DNA of 5,208 nt from Actinomycetota bacterium (GTDB taxonomy: Bacteria; Actinomycetota; Acidimicrobiia; Spongiisociales; ZC4RG35). Shown piece by piece: positions 1 to 5,208 of the stretch (the first letter of the stretch is position 1; every line of letters starts with the position of its first letter). Where the stretch lies: contig JAHWLC010000092.1 of NCBI GenBank assembly GCA_019347585.1, forward strand, positions 1 through 5,208, read 5' to 3'. The notes below the pieces were generated by a model. The model was not told where the DNA came from, did not search any database, and saw only the letters and a program-made list of their open reading frames with translations. Made by a program: the position numbers and the translations under genes.

Positions 1-711
1 CCGGAGCCGCTCCATCACGAGGACCGTCATCGGCGTAGGCGGGTCGGAGGCGACCCGGAGCGGCATCAGCCCGAAGTAGGTGTAGACCTCGCGAAACTGC
101 ACCTGGACACTGGCCGCCGAGGCGCGGCGGGAGCCCGACCTCACCTCGAGGTGGGGCTTGGTGCGGGGGAATGCGATGAGGCCCACCCCCAGGGCGGTCC
201 GGGCGTAGTGGAGCGAGCCGAAGCGGTACTTGCGGTAGGGGTCCTGGTTGGCCCGGTTCACCACCAGGGCGTCCATGCCGAACCCGCAGGCGAACAGGGC
301 GTGGTGGGAGGTCTCGATCGCGCCATGAGTCAGGGCGAGACGGGTGGTCCCCAGCATGTGGTGGCTCTCGGCGCCGGCGATGAGCCGGGCCGCCCGTGAC
401 ACCCGTCTCGGTATGCCGAGCAGGCGGGCCATCACGTTCGTCGTCCCCACCGGGATCACGCCGAGCACGGCCTCGGTGCCCACCAGCCCCTGGCTGACGT
501 GGTGGACCATCCCGTCCCCACCCATCGCCACCACCAGCGAGGCCCCCGACGCCGCCGCCGCGGCCGCGGTCTCGGCGGTGCCCGCCGCGGTGGCGGGCCA
601 GACGGCTTCGACCTCGTGGTGGCTCCTGGAGAGGATGGCCATCACCCGTCGATGCGACCCCCCGGTGAACTGCGATGCCACGGGATTGGCGATGACGACG
701 ACGCGGTCCAT
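1..711 (-). CDS. Diacylglycerol kinase family lipid kinase (partial, C-terminus outside window)
   Basis: The family (DAGK catalytic domain) transfers phosphate from ATP to a lipid such as diacylglycerol at the inner face of the membrane, feeding phospholipid synthesis or recycling. The ATG at 709-711 opens directly into the first beta strand, MDRVVVIANPVAS, which fits the family N-terminus, so the start looks right. Visible motifs in order: IANP (residues 7-10), the nucleotide-binding glycine loop GGDGM (64-68), PVGTTNVMARLLGIP (87-101) and GFGMDALVV (143-151). The usual GGDGT has Met in place of Thr, and the usual GT-x-ND has Val in place of Asp; I recall similar variants in actinobacterial members. 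The 237 visible residues cover the catalytic domain and the start of the C-terminal lobe; the family is usually about 300 residues, so roughly 60-80 are missing at the left edge. It is transcribed divergently from the glycohydrolase-like gene across a 36-bp gap and has no Shine-Dalgarno sequence. The lipid substrate cannot be told from sequence; sphingosine-type or other lipid specificity is possible. Confidence 0.88.
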   Translation of the reverse strand, partial: MDRVVVIANPVASQFTGGSHRRVMAILSRSHHEVEAVWPATAAGTAETAAAAAASGASLVVAMGGDGMVHHVSQGLVGTEAVLGVIPVGTTNVMARLLGIPRRVSRAARLIAGAESHHMLGTTRLALTHGAIETSHHALFACGFGMDALVVNRANQDPYRKYRFGSLHYARTALGVGLIAFPRTKPHLEVRSGSRRASAASVQVQFREVYTYFGLMPLRVASDPPTPMTVLVMERLR

Positions 712-720
712 GGCCGCCGG

Positions 721-726
721 AGGCTA
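721..726 (-). promoter_or_regulatory. Candidate -10 hexamer (TAGCCT) for the lipid kinase gene
   Basis: Read on the minus strand, TAGCCT matches the actinobacterial -10 pattern TANNNT and ends 9 nt before the ATG at 711. No purine-rich ribosome binding site lies between them, so the transcript would have a leader of only a few bases or none. I see no clear TTGACA-like -35 element. It lies back to back with the hexamer serving the opposite gene. Confidence 0.45.
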
Positions 727-732
727 CAGGGG

Positions 733-738
733 TACCCT
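733..738 (+). promoter_or_regulatory. Candidate -10 hexamer (TACCCT) for the glycohydrolase-like gene
   Basis: TACCCT matches TANNNT and ends 9 nt before the ATG at 748, the same distance as in the opposite-facing gene. A GGAGG at 719-723 is 24 nt from the ATG, too far for normal ribosome binding, so leaderless or near-leaderless translation is more likely. The hexamer overlaps a perfect 8-bp palindrome, GGGTACCC (730-737), which could be an operator half-site or chance. An ATG at 740-742 is in another frame and opens no credible protein. Confidence 0.45.
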
Positions 739-747
739 CATGGCCCG

Positions 748-1746
748 ATGGAGCAGGTTCCCGAGCCCGGTCAGCCCGACCCCGGGTCTGCGCCCTCGGA
801 CGCCCTGTACTCGCTGGTCTCGGGGGAGGGCGACGGCTTCCTCCTCGGCCAGGCCGCAGGTGACGCGGCCGGGGGCGCCTGGGAGCTCGGCTACTCGGCG
901 GTCACCGAGCAGGCCACCGTCATCGCCTACCAGCTCATCGAGCATCGCGAGATCGACGGCCGGCGGCTGCTCCGCGACATCAGGGAGCTGGACGGTCTCG
1001 AGGGAGATGAGCCGGTGTATCGAGGGGAGACTGCCCACTTCCGCGCCTGGCTCGACAGCGCCGCGGCCGGAGCGCCGGTTCCCGAGGAAGAGCCGTCCCT
1101 CGACGGGGCGCCGCGGGTCACGCCGGTCGGAGTCGCCTACCGCCGCGACCCGGCCCGGGTGGTCATCGAGGCCCTGCGCCTCAACCGCCATTTCCACTCC
1201 GACGCCTCCAGCCTGGCCGCCGGGGCCATCGCAGCCGCCGCCGTCGCCGCTTCGTGCTTCGGTCAGTCGGGGATCGATCTGGTCGCCGGAGTCTCCGAGG
1301 CTGTCCTCGGCGCGATGCCGCGGCTCTCCGAGGAGTCCTCCCGGACCGAGCGGCTCGACGGGCTGGCATCGGACTTCGAGCGCACCCGCACGCTGGTCGG
1401 GTCGACCAGGGGCCCCGAGGTCCTCTCCCGGCTGGGAGGGGAGAGCCCCGACCCGGTGCACACCATTCTCGCCGGCCTCGCTCTGGCCGCCACCGTGACC
1501 ACCCGCCACCACCTCCCCCTCGAGGAGGCGGCGCGCATAGGCGGCAGCGTGCTCGGGGCCGCGGTGGGTGCGATCGTGGGCGCCCGGGTGGGGATCAGGG
1601 CTTGGCCATGGGTGTTCGCCAACGACACCTGGTTCGCCGAGATCGGGAGGAGATTGGTCAGGGGCCCCGACGAGGTGCGCGACCTGCCCATCCCCTACGC
1701 CGTCGAGTTCCACATCACCTCGGGGGAGCGGCCTGGCTTCTACTGA
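748..1746 (+). CDS. ADP-ribosylglycohydrolase-like protein, catalytic residues largely lost (probable pseudoenzyme)
   Basis: The 332-residue protein has the layout of the ADP-ribosylglycohydrolase (ARH/DraG) family, which removes ADP-ribose from proteins or small molecules using two Mg2+ ions. Matching segments, in order: LGQAAGDAAGGAWE (33-46), resembling the family's LGLAxGDALGxPxE; VTEQATVIAYQL (52-63), where active members have TDDTxMAL; PVGVAYRRDP (126-135) and HFHSDASSLAAGAIAAAAVA (148-167), corresponding to the PlGl and THxDP-plus-Ala-rich helix; and IGGSVLGAAVGAIVGARVGI (264-283), where active members have GGDTDTxAAixGAlaGAxyG. The metal-binding Asp residues of TDDT and GGDTDT are therefore absent, while the surrounding helices are kept. 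An active classical hydrolase is unlikely; a binding or regulatory role, or a different chemistry, is inference. ATG 748 is chosen because upstream in-frame codons give Arg/Gly/His-rich nonsense antisense to the lipid kinase, and the domain begins near residue 21. There is no signal peptide or clear membrane segment; the hydrophobic Ala/Gly stretches belong to the all-helical fold. Its stop overlaps the end of the convergent transporter gene. Confidence 0.72.
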   Translation: MEQVPEPGQPDPGSAPSDALYSLVSGEGDGFLLGQAAGDAAGGAWELGYSAVTEQATVIAYQLIEHREIDGRRLLRDIRELDGLEGDEPVYRGETAHFRAWLDSAAAGAPVPEEEPSLDGAPRVTPVGVAYRRDPARVVIEALRLNRHFHSDASSLAAGAIAAAAVAASCFGQSGIDLVAGVSEAVLGAMPRLSEESSRTERLDGLASDFERTRTLVGSTRGPEVLSRLGGESPDPVHTILAGLALAATVTTRHHLPLEEAARIGGSVLGAAVGAIVGARVGIRAWPWVFANDTWFAEIGRRLVRGPDEVRDLPIPYAVEFHITSGERPGFY

Positions 1747-3015
1747 GGACCGGGGGGCAGCGGGGCCTCGAATCGGGCCGCCTCCCAGTCCCGCTCCGAG
1801 TCGTCCACGCCGCGGAGCACCCACCAACCCAGGGCGACGAAGCCGGCCAGAGCTGCCATGGCGGCATTCCTCCCCAGACCGAGCCCGTCCACTATCAGCG
1901 CCCATGCCACCGGCCCGGCCACGGTGGCGAAACGGCCCACCGTGGCATAGAGGCCGTAGAACTCCCCGAGGTGTTGGGGCGGGGAGATTCTGGTCATCAC
2001 CACCCGGTCGGACGCCCAGGTGGCCCCGAGGGCCAGCCCGCCCAGCGGCCCGATGAGCCAGGCCAGCCCGACGAGGCCGGTCACGGCGGCGGCGATGCCC
2101 CGAGGCAATGGCCAGCACCCAGATCACCAGGACGAAGCGCAGCACCCGAAGGGGACCGGTCCGCCCGATCACCGGACCGGCTCCGAGACCGCCGACGACG
2201 GCCCCGGCGATGGCAACTCCGATGAGCACCGAGAAGAAGGCGCGGTCGAGGCCGAGCTCATCGATGACGAAGATGGCGAGGAATCCGCCGATCAGGGTGT
2301 TGATCGCGTCGGTGTAGAGGAACCGCCCCACCAGGAACCGGACCACGCCGGAGTGCCGCCGCGCCGTGGCCCAGGAGTCGACGATGCGGCGGGCGATATC
2401 GGCGATCGCGGGGATGAGGCCGCCGGCCCGGCGCGGCCGCTCCTCGATGAAGAAGAAGGCCGGTAGGGCGAAGACGAGGAAGGCGGCGGCGATGGCGCGG
2501 AATGTCCCCGGGTAGCCCCATCCCAGGACGTCCAGCGTCAGCAAGCCGATGCCGAGGCCGACGAAGGCTCCCAGGTAGCCGATACCCACCCCCAGCCCGG
2601 AGATGTGCCCCCTGGTACCCGGGGTGCTGACATCGACGAGGAGGGCGTCGTACACCACCGACCCGGTGTTGACCGCGACCACCGCCGCCCACAGCATGAG
2701 CAGGGTCAGCCAGACCGGGCCGCCGGCGAGGGTGGCGGTGCCCAGCACCGCCACCAGCGTGGTGGTGATCAGGGTGGGGATCCTGGTGCCGGTGGCGTCG
2801 CTCCTCGCCCCAGCCCACGGGGCGAGGAAGATGACCACCACCGCCGCCCCCACCTGGACCGCGGCGAGGTTGGAGTCGGGCAAGTCGTTGGCCACGAGCC
2901 AGTCGGAGAAGTAGAGGCCCACCACACCCAGGGCGAAGATGGTGTTGGCCAGGTCGTACACCACCCAGGAGGCCACGGAGAGACGGCCGGGCCGGCCCTC
3001 TGGTCCGCCGGTCAC
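1740..3015 (-). CDS. UMF1-family (Atg22-like) MFS transporter, interrupted by a one-base frameshift
   Basis: This is a polytopic inner-membrane permease of the major facilitator superfamily, UMF1/Atg22-like branch; yeast Atg22 is linked to amino-acid efflux from the vacuole, but bacterial substrates are not established. Family marks: SWVVYDLANTIFALGV (15-30) in helix 1, GARSDATGTRIP (69-80) after helix 2, VVYDALLVDVSTPGTRG (120-136) with HISGLGVGIGYLGAFVG (137-153), FLVGRFLYTDAINT (227-240), and in the second half DRVVMTRISPPQHLGEFYGLY. The first half is in frame from GTG 3015 to about 2098; the second half is in another frame, from about 2108 to the TAG at 1740-1742. Dropping one G from the tract at 2098-2101 joins them as VLAIASGIAAAVTG within a helix and gives 424 residues, normal for the family. 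Without the correction the first frame runs on to 724 as unrelated sequence. GTG 3015 is the only reasonable in-frame start before an upstream stop at 3052-3054; it has GAGG immediately before it and lies 13 bp after the dehydrogenase stop, suggesting translational coupling. Confidence 0.82.
2098..2101 (-). other. Frameshift site: G4 tract inside the MFS gene
   Basis: On the minus strand the gene reads GCC TCG GGG CAT and then Arg-rich nonsense. With one G fewer it reads GCC TCG GGC ATC GCC, and the hydrophobic helix continues. The corrected gene length, 1275 nt, is a multiple of three. A homopolymer sequencing or assembly error is the simplest cause; a genuine inactivating mutation is the alternative. 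No classical slippery heptamer is present, so programmed frameshifting is least likely. Confidence 0.85.
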
Positions 3016-3028
3016 CCTCGGGCCCGGA

Positions 3029-4102
3029 TCAGAAGGTGACGGCCACCGACATCAGCTCCTCGCGGCCCAGCAGGCCGGCAGCCGCCTGCAGGGCCCGAGC
3101 CGACTCGGTGAGCGGGAACTGATGGGAAACGAGGTCGTCGATGCGGGGGTCGGTCTCGAGCTGGTTCGTGGCCCATTGGTAGCCGATGCTGGAGGCCCCC
3201 ATCGCCCCCCGCAGGGTGAGCTGTTTGGCCACGATGACGTCGGAGAGGAAGTGCAGGGCGCGGTTCCCCTTCCGTGACGCCAGGATCACCCTGCCCCCGG
3301 AGCGGACCAGGTCGAGGGCGGTGAAGACCGCCTCGGGGTCGTCGGAGGTGACGTCGACGACCACGTCGGGCCGGCGCCCCAGGTCGTCGGCGATCTCGGC
3401 GGCGACGTCGCCGTGCTGCATGTCGACGGCGAGATCGGCGCCCAGGCGGCGCGCCAGGTCGAGACGATCGGCGTCGTGGGCCAGCCCGGTGATCCCGACC
3501 CATCCGGCACCGGCGGCCTTGGCCGCGATCAGACAGGCCAGGCCCCTGGGGCCGGGGCCGAGGATGAGGACGCTCTCACCCGCCTTCAGGGCGGGGAGCT
3601 CGACCGACCAGGTGTGACCGGAAGCCAGGGGGTGCACGAAGGTGGCCACCTCGGCGGGCACGTCATCGGTGACCGGGTGCAAGTTCGCGTTGGGATCGAG
3701 ATAGAGATACTCGGCCAGGCCGCCCCAGAGACCAGGGGGCTCGATGGAGGGGATCATGCCGTAGGAGTTGCTGGGCCTCCTGCTGACACAGGTGGCCAGG
3801 TTCTGGCGGCAGCGATGACACGCCCCGCATCTGATCCGGGGTTCGACGATGACCCTCGTGCCCACCGGGTAGGGGACGCTGGGGCCCTGGATCGCGATCC
3901 GCCCCACCACCTCGTGGCCGGGCACGAGCGGGTAGACGATGTCGCGTGCCTCCCCCTTCCACACCTGGACGTCCGACCCGGAGATGCCGGTCGCCTCCAC
4001 GGCGAGCCACCCTCCGTCGTCGACGCCCCCGGTGGGGACCTTGGTCATCGAGAAGTGCCGGGGCTCCACCAGCATCATGGCCCGAGCAGTCGTGCCTTGC
4101 AT
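3029..4102 (-). CDS. Zinc-type alcohol dehydrogenase family protein (MDR superfamily) with altered catalytic-zinc ligands
   Basis: This 357-residue cytoplasmic enzyme would be an NAD(P)-dependent oxidoreductase of the medium-chain dehydrogenase family. The N-terminal GroES-like domain contains VEATGISGSDVQVWKGE (35-51), PLVPGHEVVGRI (58-69) and the structural-zinc lobe with Cys92, Cys95, Cys98 and Cys105 (C-x2-C-x2-C-x6-C). The Rossmann domain begins ESVLILGPGPRGLACLIAAK (176-195), followed by ITGLAHDADRLDLARRLGAD. The catalytic-zinc Cys of the usual GICGSD is Ser41 here (codon TCC), and the Glu of the usual EPLA is His157 (HPLA); the GHE pair (62-64) is kept. No Asp/Glu follows the second Rossmann strand (TGLAHD), which leaves room for NADP preference, but that is inference. 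ATG 4102 is kept as the start because a candidate -10 lies 8 nt upstream; Met9 or Met10 are weaker alternatives. It lies 22 bp after the aminotransferase gene and 13 bp before the transporter. Closest named types would be sorbitol, threonine or glucose dehydrogenases; the substrate is unknown. Confidence 0.85.
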   Translation of the reverse strand: MQGTTARAMMLVEPRHFSMTKVPTGGVDDGGWLAVEATGISGSDVQVWKGEARDIVYPLVPGHEVVGRIAIQGPSVPYPVGTRVIVEPRIRCGACHRCRQNLATCVSRRPSNSYGMIPSIEPPGLWGGLAEYLYLDPNANLHPVTDDVPAEVATFVHPLASGHTWSVELPALKAGESVLILGPGPRGLACLIAAKAAGAGWVGITGLAHDADRLDLARRLGADLAVDMQHGDVAAEIADDLGRRPDVVVDVTSDDPEAVFTALDLVRSGGRVILASRKGNRALHFLSDVIVAKQLTLRGAMGASSIGYQWATNQLETDPRIDDLVSHQFPLTESARALQAAAGLLGREELMSVAVTF

Positions 4103-4110
4103 CGGGGGCG

Positions 4111-4116
4111 AGTGTA
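4111..4116 (-). promoter_or_regulatory. Candidate -10 hexamer (TACACT) for the dehydrogenase-transporter pair
   Basis: In the 22-bp gap after the aminotransferase stop, the minus strand reads TTTACACT. TACACT fits TANNNT and ends 8 nt before the dehydrogenase ATG; the intervening CGCCCCCG offers no ribosome binding site. This repeats the spacing seen at 721-738. A perfect palindrome ACCCGGGT (4118-4125) sits just upstream of the hexamer, and I see no good -35 match. If real, the dehydrogenase and transporter have their own leaderless transcript. Confidence 0.42.
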
Positions 4117-4124
4117 AACCCGGG

Positions 4125-5208
4125 TCAGGTGGATTCGATAAGCGAGGCGATGCGCCCCATCCCCCTCTCGATGTCCTCGACGCCGGTTGCGTAGGACAGC
4201 CTGAGATGGCCCGGAGTGCCGAACGACTCGCCGGGCACCAGGGCCACTCCGGCTTCCTCGAGGATGGCCTCGGCGAGGCTCGCCGAAGTCGGATATCTCC
4301 CTCCGAGGAGGGCGGTGGCGTCCGGGAAGAGGTAGAAGGCGCCCATCGATTCCAGCGTGACGAGTCCCTCGATCTCGCCGAGCATCGAGTACATGAGCCG
4401 GCGTCGCTTGTCGAACGCCTCCCTCATCTCGTCGACCGTGTCCTGGGGGCCGGTGAGGGCGGCGAGCGCCGCCTGCTGGGCGATGTTGTTGACGTTGGAG
4501 GTGGCGTGTGACTGGTGCCGGGCGGCGGCGTCGACGACGTCCTCGGGACCCACCATCCAGCCCACCCGCCATCCTGTCATCGCGTAGCTCTTGGCGACCC
4601 CGTTGACCAGGACCCAACTCTCCAGCGACGGGGTCGCGCCCACGATGGAGGGAGCGACCGGTTCGGCATAGGCGAGTCGCTGGTAGATCTCGTCGGCGAT
4701 GACCCAGATCCCTCTCTCCGCGGCCCACTGTCCGATGGCGCGGGCCTCGTCGCCGGTGTAGACCGCCCCCGTCGGGTTCGATGGCGATACGAATACGAGC
4801 ATGGTGGTGCGCTCGGTATGGGCGGCCTCGAGATCTTCCACTGTGGCCTTGTACCCGGTGTCCATGTCGGTGGGGACGGCGATGGGCACGCCACCGGCGA
4901 GCTCGATGCCCGCCGGATAGGTGACCCAGAACGGCGTGGGGAGGAGCACCTCGTCCCCCGGATCGACGAGGGCGGCGAAGCTCTGGAATATGGCCTGCTT
5001 TGCCCCGTTGGTCACCAGGACCTGCGACGGGGCCGCCTCCACACCGGAGTAGGTCATCGTGTACCCGGCTACGGCCTCCCGCAGCGCGGAGAGGCCGACG
5101 TTCGAGGTGTAGTGGTGGTTGGCCGGGTCGTGTGCGGCCCGGGTGGCGGCAGCCACGATGTGCTCCGGCGTGGGGAAGTCGGGCTCTCCGGCGCCGAACG
5201 AGATGATC
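4125..5208 (-). CDS. Class I pyridoxal-phosphate aminotransferase, aspartate aminotransferase type (partial, N-terminus outside window)
   Basis: The enzyme would move the amino group between aspartate (or a related amino acid) and 2-oxoglutarate in the cytoplasm, using pyridoxal phosphate. The open frame enters from the right edge as IISFGAGEPDFPTPEHIVAA, the standard family opening, so the GTG at 5156 is an internal Val codon and not the start; about 30 residues should be missing. Visible marks: HHYTSNVGLSALREAVA, TNGAKQAIFQSF, SPSNPTGAVY with the conserved Asn, VIADEIYQRLAY with the cofactor-binding Asp and Tyr, VNGVAKSYAMTGWRVGW with the Schiff-base Lys (codon 4590-4592), and GHLRLSYATG with the carboxylate-binding Arg. 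All key residues are present. The GAKQA and AMTGWR segments resemble the subgroup Ib enzymes known from Thermus and Bacillus, some of which also accept prephenate. The visible 360 residues end at the TGA at 4125-4127, which suits a family length near 390. It may be the first gene of a run with the dehydrogenase and transporter. Confidence 0.93.
   Translation of the reverse strand, partial: IISFGAGEPDFPTPEHIVAAATRAAHDPANHHYTSNVGLSALREAVAGYTMTYSGVEAAPSQVLVTNGAKQAIFQSFAALVDPGDEVLLPTPFWVTYPAGIELAGGVPIAVPTDMDTGYKATVEDLEAAHTERTTMLVFVSPSNPTGAVYTGDEARAIGQWAAERGIWVIADEIYQRLAYAEPVAPSIVGATPSLESWVLVNGVAKSYAMTGWRVGWMVGPEDVVDAAARHQSHATSNVNNIAQQAALAALTGPQDTVDEMREAFDKRRRLMYSMLGEIEGLVTLESMGAFYLFPDATALLGGRYPTSASLAEAILEEAGVALVPGESFGTPGHLRLSYATGVEDIERGMGRIASLIEST

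Noticed and set aside
541..600. GCC/GCG-rich run resembling a short tandem repeat
   Set aside because: It encodes the alanine-rich helix of the lipid kinase (residues about 38-57) and is ordinary codon bias rather than a repeat element.
499..747. N-terminal extension of the glycohydrolase-like gene to an upstream ATG
   Set aside because: The extra 83 residues are Arg/Gly/His-rich and antisense to the lipid kinase coding region, with no family similarity; ATG 748 precedes the domain closely.
344..1498. Long plus-strand open frame of 384 residues
   Set aside because: Its product is Ser/Pro/Arg-rich low-complexity sequence, it runs antisense to the lipid kinase and then in the wrong frame through the glycohydrolase-like gene; it is a shadow frame.
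1745..1769. Possible stem GAGG...CCTC after the convergent stops as a terminator
   Set aside because: Only a 4-bp stem with a long loop and no T-run on either strand; too weak to call.
724..2097. Open minus-strand frame continuing the transporter for a further 457 residues
   Set aside because: It is out of frame with the real transporter C-terminus, is rich in Gly/Arg/Pro/Asp without any fold signature, and lies antisense to the well-supported glycohydrolase-like gene; it results from the frameshift plus few stops in GC-rich DNA.
1254..2225. Plus-strand open frame of 323 residues
   Set aside because: Arg/Gly/Pro-rich translation overlapping two genes in other frames and strands; no recognisable motif.
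3413..4117. Plus-strand open frame antisense to the dehydrogenase
   Set aside because: Its Gly/Asp/His-rich translation mirrors the dehydrogenase codons, with no motif and no start signal.
4075..4728. Minus-strand open frame overlapping the aminotransferase C-terminus
   Set aside because: Arg/Gly-rich shadow; the aminotransferase in the other frame has all catalytic motifs intact.
1..5208. tRNA, rRNA, CRISPR, insertion sequence or attachment site
   Set aside because: No direct-repeat arrays, terminal inverted repeats, transposase motifs or RNA-gene signatures were seen; nearly every base is accounted for by the five genes.

Overview
The window is a compact, very GC-rich stretch of bacterial chromosome holding five protein genes, two of them cut by the window edges. 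I see no RNA gene, CRISPR array, insertion sequence or phage gene. High GC, alanine/arginine/valine-rich proteins, the actinobacterial style of the diacylglycerol kinase motifs, and start codons without Shine-Dalgarno sequences but preceded by TANNNT hexamers all point to an actinomycetota-type organism. An uncultured or deep-branching lineage such as Acidimicrobiia is possible, but I cannot place it from this window alone.

Layout, left to right. (1) 1-711, minus: N-terminal 237 residues of a lipid/diacylglycerol kinase family protein, C-terminus beyond the left edge. (2) 712-747: a 36-bp divergent promoter gap with one TANNNT hexamer facing each way, each exactly 9 nt from its ATG. (3) 748-1746, plus: a 332-residue protein with the ADP-ribosylglycohydrolase fold signature but with almost all metal-binding catalytic residues replaced; probably a pseudoenzyme. 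(4) 1740-3015, minus: a UMF1-type major facilitator transporter interrupted by an apparent one-base insertion in a G4 tract at 2098-2101; removing one base gives a normal 424-residue protein. (5) 3029-4102, minus: a 357-residue zinc-type medium-chain dehydrogenase with an intact structural-zinc Cys4 lobe but two changed catalytic-zinc ligands. (6) 4125-5208, minus: a class I aspartate-type aminotransferase whose first residues lie beyond the right edge.

Items 6, 5 and 4 run in the same direction with gaps of 22 and 13 bp and could be one transcript. A -10-like hexamer in the 22-bp gap suggests the dehydrogenase and transporter can also be transcribed on their own. The glycohydrolase-like gene converges on the transporter with a 7-bp tail-to-tail overlap. 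No shared pathway is evident: the aminotransferase is central amino-acid metabolism, while the substrates of the dehydrogenase and transporter cannot be read from sequence.

I did not find a convincing new multi-gene system. The most notable signals are the degenerate glycohydrolase-like protein, the altered dehydrogenase active site, the frameshift, and the repeated leaderless-start geometry.
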